Shown here piece after piece: positions 23,455 through 32,769 of a stretch of 64,000 nt of DNA. The DNA is from Myxococcota bacterium. Lineage in GTDB: Bacteria > Myxococcota_A > UBA9160 > SMWR01. The number at the start of each line of letters is the position of its first letter. Positions within the stretch are counted from its first letter, which is position 1. Position numbers and translations under genes: made by a program. The notes beneath the pieces are model-generated. The model saw nothing but the letters and a program-made list of their open reading frames with translations. It had not been told where the DNA came from and did not search any database. The DNA is taken from assembly GCA_039030075.1 (NCBI GenBank), contig JBCCEW010000001.1, forward strand, positions 352,227 to 416,226, written 5' to 3'.

Positions 23455-24821
23455 GTGCGTTCTTCCCCGACACCGCCGCCCTCGAAAAAACCCAGGCGAC
23501 CGCAGCGTCGCCGCCGAACACGAGCCCGCCGGAGCCCAAGGAGACTCCGGCGCGCTTCACCGAAGCCTCGCGCATGCTGCGCGCGGCGGGCTCCGTGGCG
23601 TTGGTCGCGGCCCTGTCGACCTTCCTGTGGCAGCACTGGGAGGCCGGCAGTGATCTGACCCGCGCGGGAACCCTGCTCGCGCATACCGTGGGCCTGACAC
23701 TGGCGGGCCTCTTCTGCGGGCTTCGCGCGCGCGACGGCAAGGCCGCGCGGACCTTCCTCGGCCTGGCCGGAGCGTCGTTGCCGATCGTCGCCTGCGTGGG
23801 AGGTGGACTCGTCTACTCCCAGCTCGGACCCGAGCCGGTCGCCGGATTGGCCGACTACGCCACCTGGGTGGCGCCGTCACTGGCCACTGCGCTGCTCGCG
23901 GGCGCTGGGGCATTCGTCGTAACGATCCCCGTCGCCGCCCTGGCGATGGGGGCCTTCGGCCGACGCTGCCTGGTGCCGCTCACTGCAGCCGCGGTGGCCG
24001 GCAACGCGCTCTTGCTCCTACCGACGCGGGACGCCGACGCGATCGCCGTGCTGGCGGGGCTCGCGCTCGTCGGCCTGGGTGCGCTCGAGTGGCGTGTGCT
24101 GCGACGCGAGCCCAGCCTGGCGAATCTCGAAGGCGGGATCGCGCGGGCGTTGGTCACCGCGCCGCTGCTCGTGCTGGTCGGGCGCCACATCCTCCACTAC
24201 GAGGCGTCGGCCCTGTTCCTCGCGGTCGGCTGGTTCAGTGTGGCGCTCGGACTCACGGCGGTCTCCTGGGTGAGCCGCTTGCCCGAGCAAGCGCGGAACG
24301 TCGCGCGCTGGAGCGCCGTCGTCCCGGCTGGCTGGGCCGCAGCGGCTTTCGCCGACGCGCTCGGCGGTGCGGGGTTGGCCCAGGGCTTCCTGGTGCCGAT
24401 GGCGGCGGCGGGCTTTGCGGCCCAGCTCGCGCTGGCTTCGTTCTTCGCCGGTGACGAACCGTGGGGTGCGTCGTTCCGACGGGTGGGCGTGCTCGCCTTC
24501 GCCGGGGCGTGCGTCCTGAACCTGGCCCTGGTGCCGGGACTCGTCGCCTCGCTGCTGGCGGGCATCGCCGGCATCGGTCTGCTCGGTTGGGGGACGCTGC
24601 GGGATCAGCGTCCGCTGCAGTGGATCGGAGCCGCGTCGGCCCTTGCCGCGGTGGCGGTCCACGTCCAGCACGCGATCGCCCTCTACGCCTGGAGTCGCTG
24701 GGGCAGCCTCGCGCTCCTCGGCGTGCTGGTGATCCTCGCGGCCAGCTGGGTGGAGCGCGCCGGGCCCGTGGCCCTGCGGCGCATCGAGATCTGGAAGCGA
24801 CGCCTGGCGGCCCGCACCTAG
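23451..24821 (+). CDS. Polytopic membrane protein coupled to the PspA-like gene
   Basis: The 456-residue protein begins at the ATG overlapping the previous stop. After a Pro/Thr-rich cytosolic N terminus of about 40 residues it has roughly 12 transmembrane helices rich in Ala, Leu and Val. No transporter or enzyme motif is visible. Its coupling to a PspA-like gene suggests a partner in membrane stress or a sensor, but the family is not recognised. Confidence 0.75.
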   Translation: MSAFFPDTAALEKTQATAASPPNTSPPEPKETPARFTEASRMLRAAGSVALVAALSTFLWQHWEAGSDLTRAGTLLAHTVGLTLAGLFCGLRARDGKAARTFLGLAGASLPIVACVGGGLVYSQLGPEPVAGLADYATWVAPSLATALLAGAGAFVVTIPVAALAMGAFGRRCLVPLTAAAVAGNALLLLPTRDADAIAVLAGLALVGLGALEWRVLRREPSLANLEGGIARALVTAPLLVLVGRHILHYEASALFLAVGWFSVALGLTAVSWVSRLPEQARNVARWSAVVPAGWAAAAFADALGGAGLAQGFLVPMAAAGFAAQLALASFFAGDEPWGASFRRVGVLAFAGACVLNLALVPGLVASLLAGIAGIGLLGWGTLRDQRPLQWIGAASALAAVAVHVQHAIALYAWSRWGSLALLGVLVILAASWVERAGPVALRRIEIWKRRLAART

Positions 24822-25682
24822 CTAGGGCGTGGCCGAGCCCGCGGGCCGCTGGGGAATCGGGCGCTTCTCCAGCGGTCCGTCGGGCAGGGTGCCATCGATG
24901 TCGGTGAACCCGTAGCGCTCGGCGACCTCGCGCGACGCGAGCGCGCACCCACTGTGCTCGCCCACGTTCGGATCGGCGGCCAGCGCCGCCACCGCGCGCC
25001 CGGTGAAGCGCTGGGACTCACCGCGCACTTTGCCGAGGCCGGTGAGCTGTGCACGGTTGCCCGCGACGCGCTCGGTCAGGACGAGTCCGGGCCAGAGCGA
25101 CACGACGTGGACGCCGTGGGGCGCCAATTCGTGCGCGGTGTCGGCAGTGATCCGATCGAGGGCGGCCTTGCCGACACCGTAGGCTACGTGCCAGGCGTAC
25201 TTCTTCGCTCCCGACGAGCTGATGTTCGCGATCAATCCGCGGCCGGCCGGGACCATGCGCTGAGCCGCGAGCGCGCTGGCGACATAGGCCGAGCGGGTGC
25301 CGACGCCGATCATGTCGTCCCAGCAGGACAGCGGCGTCTCGTAGAAGGGCTTCCCGGAGGTGAGCTGGCGGGGAATCAAGAACGCGTTGTTGACGAGCAC
25401 GTCGAGCCGGCCCTGTTCGGCGTCGATCTGCGAGAACACGCGTGCGACCGCATCGTCGTCCCGGTGATCGCAGACCAACGCGGTTGCGCGCCCCCCGGCA
25501 GCGGCGACCTCGGCGGCGGTGGCGTGGATGGTGCCCGGCAGGGGCGCGTCCCCCTCGCGCTCGGAGCGGCCGGTCAGGTAGACGGTGGCGCCGGCGGCCG
25601 CGAGCTCGAGCACGCAGCCCTTGCCGATCCCGCGGCTGCCGCCGGTAACGAGCGCGACCTGTCCCTCGAGCGGTCCGCTCAT
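24822..25682 (-). CDS. Short-chain dehydrogenase/reductase
   Basis: The 286-residue classical SDR has the TGGSRGIGKG cofactor loop, NNAF, the catalytic Ser (NISSSG) and YGVGK (Tyr-x3-Lys). It is similar in layout to DHRS1-like enzymes. It overlaps the amidohydrolase by ATGA and is the last gene of a five-gene minus-strand operon (24822-30437). Substrate not evident; in this context, an alcohol/ketone step in degradation of a CoA-linked or cyclic compound is plausible. Confidence 0.88.
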   Translation of the reverse strand: MSGPLEGQVALVTGGSRGIGKGCVLELAAAGATVYLTGRSEREGDAPLPGTIHATAAEVAAAGGRATALVCDHRDDDAVARVFSQIDAEQGRLDVLVNNAFLIPRQLTSGKPFYETPLSCWDDMIGVGTRSAYVASALAAQRMVPAGRGLIANISSSGAKKYAWHVAYGVGKAALDRITADTAHELAPHGVHVVSLWPGLVLTERVAGNRAQLTGLGKVRGESQRFTGRAVAALAADPNVGEHSGCALASREVAERYGFTDIDGTLPDGPLEKRPIPQRPAGSATP

Positions 25683-27151
25683 GCTTCGTCTGCCACGAGC
25701 TTCGCGGCGGCGTCGGCGCAGCGGGTGCCCTCGAAGAAGCGCGGGTTCACGCTGGTGTAGAAGCGCATCGGGTTCGTGCACACGAAGGCTTCGAAGGCGG
25801 CCTCGTCGAGGTGACCGTCTTCGACGAGCTCCCAGGCTTCGGCGAGGATGCCGGCCATGTCCGGCACGTCCCAGTGGCCCATGTCCGAGCTGAACATCGC
25901 CCGCAGCTGGGCGCCCAGCGGGTTGAGCTCCGTGTTGAACGCCCAGGCGACCATCGGATCGTCGGCTTCGCAGCCGAAGTAGAAGTTCGGCACGAAGCGG
26001 TCGCGCACGTCTTCGGCGCGGTCGATCCCGCAGGCGGACCACTCGTCGAGCGTGGGCGGCTCGGGCTCGAGCTTCGTGAAGGACTGGCTCAGGCCGTCCA
26101 GATCGGCGCGGAACCGTTCGTCGCCGTACTTCTCGAACAGGTCGATCATCAGGCGCGTGTCGATCCGGGCGGGGTCGAGGTGGTGGATCGTCTCGCGGTT
26201 GCGTTTCTCCCAATGGGAGAGCAGGTCGGCGTAGAGCGAACATGCCCAGCCCACGCCGCCTTCGAGGAGGCCGAAGCCGAGCTCGGGGAAGCGATGGGTG
26301 ACGCCGCCAAGGAAGAGCGATTTGCAGAACGCTTCCATGCTCGCGCCGAAGGAGCCGATGTGGTTGTACATGTAGTTCGACACCGAGCGGCGGGCGCCCC
26401 AGCCCATGCCCGGGGTGTGCGAGGCGGGGGACACCCCGAGCTCCACGCAACGTGCCCACAGCGGGTCGTAGTCGTACTCGCTGTCGAGTCCCAGGGTGTC
26501 GATCCGCGTTTGGGCGCCGGATCCCCAGTTCGGCACCGACTTGTCGCTCGCTTCGGTCGCGTTGCCGACGGGCCGGTGGATCGCCCCGTTGATCATGATC
26601 GCCTTGAAGCCGAGGCCCGCGACCGCGTGCTCGAGCTCGGCGAGCGCCTCGTCGGGCGTATGGGTCGGGATCAGGGCCACGGGCGTCATGCGGTCGGCGT
26701 AGGGGAAGTAGATCTCCGCGTGGAACGCGTTGAGCGCGCGGCACGCGACCTGGCGCAGCTCGGCATCGCGCATCGAAAGCGTCGTCAAGCCGCGGCTCGG
26801 GTAGAGCACGGTGAAGTCGATGCCGAACTCGTCGAGCCGTTCGTAGAGCAGGCGCGGCAGGTGCGCGGTCGCCCGGTCCTTCGTGTTCGCCGCCGGCAGG
26901 CTCCACCAGGACGGACGGGTGGCCCAGATCTCGCGGCGTTGGTCCTCCGAGAGTGCGCTCCACGGGCGCAGCACCATGTCGTCGAAGTCCATGCCGCCGG
27001 CGGCCTCGAAACGCGCGGCCAGATCCCCGCCCGCGAGATCCTTCACGTAGTCGAGGAAGAAGCTGCGGAACACCGGCAGGGTTTCGATCAGGTGCCCGTC
27101 GGCGTCCACGACGGGGTGCCCCAGTCGGGCGCGGATGTCAGCCGAGGTCAT
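25679..27151 (-). CDS. Amidohydrolase-2 family metal-dependent hydrolase/decarboxylase
   Basis: The 490-residue protein carries the family metal signature VDADGHLIE near residue 15, SHTPG (metal His) in the middle, and SSDMGHWD near residue 412 (metal Asp). The amidohydrolase-2/ACMSD group includes non-oxidative decarboxylases and ring hydrolases. It starts at ATG 27151 after GGAGGA and overlaps both neighbours by ATGA. In the operon it probably acts on a small carboxylic or ring compound. Confidence 0.88.
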   Translation of the reverse strand: MTSADIRARLGHPVVDADGHLIETLPVFRSFFLDYVKDLAGGDLAARFEAAGGMDFDDMVLRPWSALSEDQRREIWATRPSWWSLPAANTKDRATAHLPRLLYERLDEFGIDFTVLYPSRGLTTLSMRDAELRQVACRALNAFHAEIYFPYADRMTPVALIPTHTPDEALAELEHAVAGLGFKAIMINGAIHRPVGNATEASDKSVPNWGSGAQTRIDTLGLDSEYDYDPLWARCVELGVSPASHTPGMGWGARRSVSNYMYNHIGSFGASMEAFCKSLFLGGVTHRFPELGFGLLEGGVGWACSLYADLLSHWEKRNRETIHHLDPARIDTRLMIDLFEKYGDERFRADLDGLSQSFTKLEPEPPTLDEWSACGIDRAEDVRDRFVPNFYFGCEADDPMVAWAFNTELNPLGAQLRAMFSSDMGHWDVPDMAGILAEAWELVEDGHLDEAAFEAFVCTNPMRFYTSVNPRFFEGTRCADAAAKLVADEA

Positions 27152-27696
27152 CGGGAGTCCTCCGGGAGTGCGTCGCGCAGCACCGCTTCCGCGTCGCTCT
27201 CGTAGCGAGCTCGGTAGGCGGCCTGGGTCACGCGCGGCAGGGTGTCTTCGAGTGCGTTGGCGTCGAAGCCGCCTGCGGCCTCGGGCGCCCCGGCACGGGC
27301 GAGCATCTGGGGCAGTCGCGTCCGCAGGCGTTCCAATGCCCACGTCAGCGGATCCCCGTCGGCTACCGGGTCCAGGTGCAACACTTCGTTGCTCTTCGCT
27401 CGCCAGTCGACGTAGTGGTAGTGCGGATCCTCGTCGAAGCAGTCGAAGCGCAGCAGTTCGCGAAGTTCGCCGTCGACGGGGCCGCACACGTGGAGCGACA
27501 CGCCGCGATCGTCGAGCCCGGCGAGGTCGGCGCTGTCGAACCCTTCGGCGGGGGCAGTCGCCGAAGCGGCGGCGATTGCCTCGTTGAGCAGTCGGTACTC
27601 CACGCCGATCCGCAGGCTCCCCACGTCGAACCAGCGCGTCTGGGCTTCGACCGGCGGGATCGGCATGACGTCGTAGCGGGTGATGTGGTCGCTCAT
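27148..27696 (-). CDS. Hypothetical protein in the catabolic operon
   Basis: The 182-residue protein starts at ATG 27696 (GAGGAG, 6 nt upstream). It is acidic and soluble, with a DPHYHYVDWRAKSNEVLHLDP stretch rich in His and Tyr in the middle, then GDPLTWALERLRTRLPQML and a helical tail. I do not recognise the family. It sits between acyl-CoA ligase and amidohydrolase and overlaps the latter by ATGA, so it is probably a subunit or dedicated accessory of the same pathway. Confidence 0.7.
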   Translation of the reverse strand: MSDHITRYDVMPIPPVEAQTRWFDVGSLRIGVEYRLLNEAIAAASATAPAEGFDSADLAGLDDRGVSLHVCGPVDGELRELLRFDCFDEDPHYHYVDWRAKSNEVLHLDPVADGDPLTWALERLRTRLPQMLARAGAPEAAGGFDANALEDTLPRVTQAAYRARYESDAEAVLRDALPEDSR

Positions 27697-27715
27697 CGGC
27701 GCTCCTCGAGAGGGT

Positions 27716-29287
27716 TCATTGGCGTTCCTCCAGTCCGAGGGCCTGGGCCGCCTGGGTGCGAAGGGTGCCCTTGGCGATCTTGCCACCGGACGAGCGCGGT
27801 AGCTCGTCGACCACCCAGAGATGCTCGGGCCAGGATTCGACGGAAACGCCGGCCTCTCGCAGGTGCGCCGTCAGGGCCTCGAGGTCGAGCGTCTGGCCGG
27901 GAAGCAGCTCGACCACCGCACAGACCCGCTCGCCGAAGACCGCGTCCGGAACGGGCACTGCCGCGGCCAGCGCCACCGCCGGGTGGGATCCGACCGCCGC
28001 CTCGACCACCGGCGCGCTGATGTTCTTGCCGCCACGGATGATGATGTCCGCGGTGCGACCCACCACCCGCAGCACTCCCGCCGCGTCGATCTCGCAGGTA
28101 TCGCCGGTGAGCATCCAGCCATCCGGGGTCCGGAGCTTCGCGTTCGCTTCGTCGTCGTCGTAGTAGCCCTGGCTCGTGAGGGGGCCGAGGCAACCCGCCT
28201 GGCCGCGGCCGCCGGCTGTGACGTCCCGTCCCGCCTCGTCGAACAGGCGCACCTGCATCTCGTCGATGACATGGCCCGCGGTGCGCAGGCGCACGTCGCG
28301 GGTGTCGTCGAGGGTCGTGCGGGACAGCGCCCCGGTCTCGTTCGAGCCATAGAACTGGAGCACCCGCGCACCCGTGCGCTCTTCGAAGGCCGCGGCGCGC
28401 GCGTAGGGGACGGCTTCGCCCCCGGTGAACAGCACGCGCAGTGACGGCAGTGGGCGCTCCGCGAGTGCGTCGAGCATGAGGATGAACTGGGTGCTGACTG
28501 CGGCCAGCACGCTGACCTGGTGCTGGGCGATCGCGTCGATCATGGCCGCCGCGTCGAAATCGGGGAGCAGCACCGTCGGCGCACCGAGCAGGGTCGGCGT
28601 GAAATGCGCGGTCCACAGGCCGAAACCGAAGGGGGCGGGCAGAGCGCTCAGGAAAACGTCGTCCGCTCCCAGGCCTCCTGCCTCCACGGCGAGCCGGTGA
28701 AAGTGGTTCCAGCGCGCCTGATCGTGGGTCACGCACTTCGGAAGCCCGGTGGTTCCCGAGGTGGAGTTCAGCAGGAAGAGGTCGGTCGGTCCGAGTCGGC
28801 GGCCTGGATCGAGCTCGTGGGCCGGCGCGGGGGCCGGGCCGCCGTCGAGGGCGACTTCTCCGGTGAGGGTCGTTCCGTCGCCGCAGACGAAGTGATGGCG
28901 GAGGGCCGTCTCTGCGCGGAGCGGTTCCGTCCAGCGGGCGAGATCGAGCCCGCGATGGTGGGCTTCCGAGAGCAGTGCGCGCGCGCCCGAGCGGGTGATC
29001 AGGTGCCGGATCTCCGCTTCGCCAGCGCGGGGACCGATGCCGACGGCGACGAGCCCCGCTCTCTCGGTGGCGAGGAAGGCGGTGTGGACGCCCGGCCCGT
29101 CGGGCAACAGCACGGCGACGCGGTCGCCGGGTTCGAGCCCGGCTGCGACCAGGCGCCGTGCCCAGGCATCCGAGCGCTCCGCGTACTCGCGCCAGCTGCA
29201 ACGCCGGGTTCCCACCAGGAACGCGGGCGCGTCGGGGGTGCGGGCGGCGTGGGCGTCGACGAGGTTGGCGAGGGTCTGCACGGACAC
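27716..29287 (-). CDS. AMP-dependent acyl-CoA synthetase/ligase
   Basis: The 523-residue adenylate-forming enzyme has the P-loop-like motif LNSTSGTTGLPKCV, QFYGSNETGALS, the GWMLTGDTCEIDAAGVLRVVGR hinge-Asp region, and the C-terminal PRSSGGKIAK catalytic lysine. It activates a carboxylic acid through acyl-AMP to acyl-CoA. The GTG at 29287 is likely because the upstream gene stops 10 nt before. It is second gene of the operon, after the CoA transferase. Confidence 0.9.
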   Translation of the reverse strand: MSVQTLANLVDAHAARTPDAPAFLVGTRRCSWREYAERSDAWARRLVAAGLEPGDRVAVLLPDGPGVHTAFLATERAGLVAVGIGPRAGEAEIRHLITRSGARALLSEAHHRGLDLARWTEPLRAETALRHHFVCGDGTTLTGEVALDGGPAPAPAHELDPGRRLGPTDLFLLNSTSGTTGLPKCVTHDQARWNHFHRLAVEAGGLGADDVFLSALPAPFGFGLWTAHFTPTLLGAPTVLLPDFDAAAMIDAIAQHQVSVLAAVSTQFILMLDALAERPLPSLRVLFTGGEAVPYARAAAFEERTGARVLQFYGSNETGALSRTTLDDTRDVRLRTAGHVIDEMQVRLFDEAGRDVTAGGRGQAGCLGPLTSQGYYDDDEANAKLRTPDGWMLTGDTCEIDAAGVLRVVGRTADIIIRGGKNISAPVVEAAVGSHPAVALAAAVPVPDAVFGERVCAVVELLPGQTLDLEALTAHLREAGVSVESWPEHLWVVDELPRSSGGKIAKGTLRTQAAQALGLEERQ

Positions 29288-29297
29288 GGCGACCGGA

Positions 29298-30437
29298 CTA
29301 CTGGATCGCCTTCGTCTCTCGCAACGCAGCGAGTTCGTCCGCGGAGAAACCCCACTCGGACAACACCGCGTCGGTATGGGCGCCCCCCACGGCCGGCGGG
29401 CGCTGGACCCCGCCCGGCGTGCGAGAGAAGCGCGGCGCCGGTGCGGGCTGGGCAACGCCGTCGATCTCGAGGAACGCGTTCCGCGCCCGGTTGTGGGGGT
29501 GCTCGCGCGCCTCTCCCATGTCGAGCACCGGGGCGAAGCACGCGTCACTGCCTTCGAGGAGTTCGCACCACGCGTCGCGGCTGCGCGTCTTGAACAGGTC
29601 CGCGAAGCGCTCGCGGAGCTTCGGCCATTGGGCGCGGTCGTGCTGGTCCGGGAGCGACTCGGCGTCGAGTCCGGTCTTCTCGAGCAACGTCGCGTAGAAC
29701 TGGGGCTCGATCGATCCGAGCGAGACGTACTTGCCGTCCGAGGTCTCGTAGGCGTCGTACCAGGGGGCACCGCTGTCGAGCATGTTGGTGCCGGGCGGTC
29801 CCCAGAACCCGGATTGCTGCGCCGAGTGGAAGACGGTCATCAATGCGGACGCGCCGTCGACCATCGCGGCGTCGACGACCTGTCCTTCCCCAGATCGCAC
29901 GCGTTCGAGCAGCGCGCACACCATCCCGAAGGCGAGGAGCAGTCCACCGCCGCCGAAGTCTCCGACGAGGTTGAGCGGGGGTGTCGGCGGTTGGTCGGCG
30001 CGACCGATGTGGGCGAGCGCACCGGCGAGCGCGATGTAGTTGATGTCATGACCCGCGGCCTGGGCCAGAGGACCCTCTTGGCCAAAGCCGGTCATGCGTC
30101 CGTAGACCAGGCGCGGATTGCGGCCCAGGCACACGTCGGGACCGAGTCCGAGTCGCTCCATCACGCCGGGTCGGAAGCCCTCGAAGAGGCCGTCCGCCTG
30201 TTCGACCAGACGCAGGACGGTGTCGAGCGCTCGGGGTTGCTTCAAATCGACGCAGATGCTGCGACGGCCCCGGCTCAAGAGGTCGCCAGAGACCTGGTCT
30301 TCGGACACGAAGGCAGCCGGCCCCGGTTTGACGATCCGGATCACCTCGGCACCCATGTCCGCGAGCACCATCGCGCAGTACGGACCGGGTCCGATCCCCG
30401 CGATCTCCAGCAGCCGAATCCCCTCGAGCGGTCCCAT
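29298..30437 (-). CDS. CoA-transferase family III / alpha-methylacyl-CoA racemase-like
   Basis: The 379-residue protein has GIGPGPYCAMVLADMGAEVIRI at the N terminus, DLKQPRAL, FRPGVMERLGLGPD, YGRMTGFGQEGP and VDAAMVDGASALM. These match family III CoA transferases. The GIGPGPYCAM N terminus and H-D-INY (GHDINYIALAG) support the AMACR branch, which epimerises 2-methylacyl-CoA in branched-chain or sterol side-chain breakdown. It starts at ATG 30437 with GAGGAGG, and is first in the five-gene operon. Confidence 0.88.
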   Translation of the reverse strand: MGPLEGIRLLEIAGIGPGPYCAMVLADMGAEVIRIVKPGPAAFVSEDQVSGDLLSRGRRSICVDLKQPRALDTVLRLVEQADGLFEGFRPGVMERLGLGPDVCLGRNPRLVYGRMTGFGQEGPLAQAAGHDINYIALAGALAHIGRADQPPTPPLNLVGDFGGGGLLLAFGMVCALLERVRSGEGQVVDAAMVDGASALMTVFHSAQQSGFWGPPGTNMLDSGAPWYDAYETSDGKYVSLGSIEPQFYATLLEKTGLDAESLPDQHDRAQWPKLRERFADLFKTRSRDAWCELLEGSDACFAPVLDMGEAREHPHNRARNAFLEIDGVAQPAPAPRFSRTPGGVQRPPAVGGAHTDAVLSEWGFSADELAALRETKAIQ

Positions 30438-30553
30438 GGCGTCCTCCTCGGCCGCCCGTGGGGGCGGGAGCCGCAGGATACCCGGCCTGTGGGTCCCAGA
30501 ACGGCCGCAAAACCTCCGAATTGGGAGGGAATCCCCGCGGGTTGGCGTCTGGC

Positions 30554-30845
30554 TCACCTATTTGGGTGAAAACTTACCGTGTCGTTTTCATCAGAAAGGG
30601 GGGCGCTTGGTGCCCCTAGCTGCCGGTATTTCTATGACCCAGAGAGCAACGGGAGCCAAAAGATGGCATCAGGGGCAAACGGCCATTGGGAAGCAGATCT
30701 TGGGATTCCTCGTCTCGATCGATCGCACCCCACGGCACCCCGGGCTCTCCCGGAGAGGCTCGGTCAACCCGGAGTCATGGTCCGCACTCCCTAGGCAACA
30801 CGATTGATTGACCCTCAGGGCCCGTCCGATTCGTCGGACGGGCCC
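30554..30845 (+). ncRNA. Candidate small transcription unit 1 (twin of 32770-33062)
   Basis: A 39-nt head at 30554-30592 contains the dyad TCACC-N6-GGTGA (30554-30569) and GTGTCGTTTTCATC. The unit ends with the hairpin at 30818-30845. The same head (32 of 39 bases identical) and a similar tail recur at 32770-33062, while the middles differ. An internal ORF of 43 codons (ATG 30663, GGGAG upstream, stop 30792-30794) is possible but has no counterpart in the twin. I read this as a small RNA or leader transcript; a short peptide gene is the alternative. The head may be the operator of the LuxR-type gene that lies between the twins. Confidence 0.4.
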
Positions 30846-30854
30846 ACCGGTTTT
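30818..30854 (+). terminator. Strong hairpin terminator of unit 1
   Basis: A 12-bp perfect stem GGGCCCGTCCGA / TCGGACGGGCCC closes a stable TTCG tetraloop (30818-30845), followed by ACCGG and TTTT (30851-30854). It separates unit 1 from the LuxR gene. Confidence 0.8.
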
Positions 30855-30961
30855 GGTCGTCCCTAGGCGCGAAAACGCCGCGCTGGACGCTGCCGGGCGC
30901 GGCCGGGCATAATCCCCCATCGAAGGGAGGAGGTGCCATTGCCCCGGCACCGCGATGCCTA

Positions 30962-32108
30962 ATGGACCACCGTGCCCAGTGGCTGATCGACCGCATCTAC
31001 GCGGCCGCTCTATCACCCGACGTGTGGAACGAGGTCGTCCTCGGAATCAGCGACCACCTCGGGGGGCGCCGCTGTGTTCCTGGGTTTCGTCACGCCCTCT
31101 CTGAACACCGACGATTCGCCCTACGCGGTGGGCCTCGGTGATGACTACCGCACCACCTTCGCCGAGCACTTCTTCACCGAGCTGCCCTGGTCGATCAAGA
31201 TGAACGACCACTTCATGGGGCGCTGGCGGACGATGGACGAGGTGATGGGCCACGTCGATCTCGAGAAGACCGAGTTCTACGCGAACTGGCTGCGTCCCCA
31301 GGGATTGGCCTGCCACTGGCCGGCGGGTTTCAACATCGCGAACCCGGATGTGGAGGGCGAGGTCGCGGGCGGCTTCTCGGCGTTTCGTCGCGAGGGACAG
31401 CCCCCCTTCACCGAGGCCGACTTCGCCGGGCTCGAGGGGCTCACGCCGCACCTGCACCGCGCGGTCGAGATCTACCGCCAGCTCCACGGTGCCGACGTGA
31501 TGCGGCGCGCGCTGAACGAGGCCGTCGACCGCTTGCCGGTCGGGTTGCTGCTCCTCGACGTGAATCGCAACGTCGTCGTCGAGAACAAGAGCGCGCGCGC
31601 GATCCTGGAATCGGACGACGGACTCCACGTCGACCGGCACGGCCCCGGAGCGGCCGAGGCGCGGGAGAACGCCGAGCTGCAACGCCTGCTCGCCGAGGCG
31701 ATCGAGGCGCAGCGCGGCCAGTACTACAACGGGCCGGGGTTCGTGTCGGTCTCACGGCCTTCCGGGGAGCGTGCGTACGCCGTCATGGTCACCCCGTTGT
31801 TGGCGGGCCCGGGGCCCCAGGGCGGTGAGGACGCCGTCGTAGCGGTCTTCGTGACCGACCCCAGTGCGAAGATCGTCGCCGGGTCCGAGGCGCTCGAGGT
31901 GCTGTACCAGCTCACCTACTCCGAAGCCGAACTCGTGCGCCTGCTCTCGCTCGGGATGTCTCTCGACGAGGCGGCAAGCCAGCGAGGCGTCAGCCTCAAC
32001 ACCGCGCGCAGTCATCTGAAGCGCGCCTTCTCGAAAACGGGCACGAACCGCCAGGGCGAGCTGGTGCACCTGATCGTCTCGGGCGTCGGGCAGATCGGCG
32101 AGGGCTGA
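30962..32108 (+). CDS. LuxR-family transcriptional regulator with an apparent frameshift
   Basis: The C terminus (about the last 60 residues) is a LuxR helix-turn-helix: LTYSEAELVRLLSLGMS, then RGVSLNTARSHLKRAFSKTG. The central part resembles the sensor region of stand-alone LuxR regulators. The intact main frame begins only at GTG 31074, but the upstream frame from ATG 30962 encodes MDHRAQWLIDRIYAAALSPD and joins it perfectly (HLGG-AAVFLGF) if one G is removed from the run of six G at 31061-31066. So either this copy is frameshifted or the assembly has an extra G. A leader with AGGGAGGAGGT (30926-30934) and a TAATG junction precedes the ATG. Confidence 0.75.
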
Positions 32109-32125
32109 GCCGTCGCCACGAGCGA

Positions 32126-32650
32126 CTAGTCGTCGCTCTCGCGTTCCAGCGTTACTTCGATCGCGAGCTCGTCCGCGAGCTTCTCGAGCACCGGACGCAG
32201 GGCATCGACTTCGTCGGGTGCGCGCAAGTGGGCCGTGACATGGAAGAGAGTCTCTCCCGACATCGGCGCTGAGCTGGTATGGGAGGTCAGCTCCTCGACG
32301 TTCACACCCCGTGCTGCGAGTGCTGCCGACAGTTCTCGCACGATCCCCGGACGATCGAGGCCAACGCCTTCGAGCCGCAGCCGCGGTTGGGTCGGGGGTG
32401 CGTGGTCCGCTGCGCGCGTCGCAATCACGCGCAGGCCGGTCGTGGAGAGCGCTTCGAGGGCGGCTGCGAGGGCATCTGCGCGTTCGGGGGCCACCGATAC
32501 CCGGAGGAGGCCGGCGAACTGACCGGCGAGATGGGCCATGCGGCTCTCGAGCCAGTTCGCCCGGTGATCCGCGATCACCCGGCTCAGGGCCTCGACGAGT
32601 CCGGGCCGGTCGGGGCCGATCACCGTGAGCACCAGGGACGCATGTGCCAT
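32126..32650 (-). CDS. Protein with two ACT domains, GcvR-like
   Basis: The 174-residue protein is two tandem ACT domains: LTVIGPDRPGLVEALSRVI (about residues 8-26) and LEGVGLDRPGIVRELSAAL (about 93-111). Each has the typical G-x-DRPG turn. Such pairs occur in GcvR-type regulators and amino-acid-binding sensors; there is no catalytic domain. ATG 32650 is the start, as a longer frame to 32773 extends into the unit 2 head. It converges with the LuxR-type gene (17 nt apart). Confidence 0.85.
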   Translation of the reverse strand: MAHASLVLTVIGPDRPGLVEALSRVIADHRANWLESRMAHLAGQFAGLLRVSVAPERADALAAALEALSTTGLRVIATRAADHAPPTQPRLRLEGVGLDRPGIVRELSAALAARGVNVEELTSHTSSAPMSGETLFHVTAHLRAPDEVDALRPVLEKLADELAIEVTLERESDD

Positions 32651-32769
32651 TTCCGGGCCCTTTCCGGTCGTGAGGGGCGGCTGACGGGAGCGGGAGACAC
32701 CCGCGGGGGGGAATTCGAACTCGATGCGCGTCGAAAACGCCCCGTTCGGGGCCACTTTACGGCCGAGAA

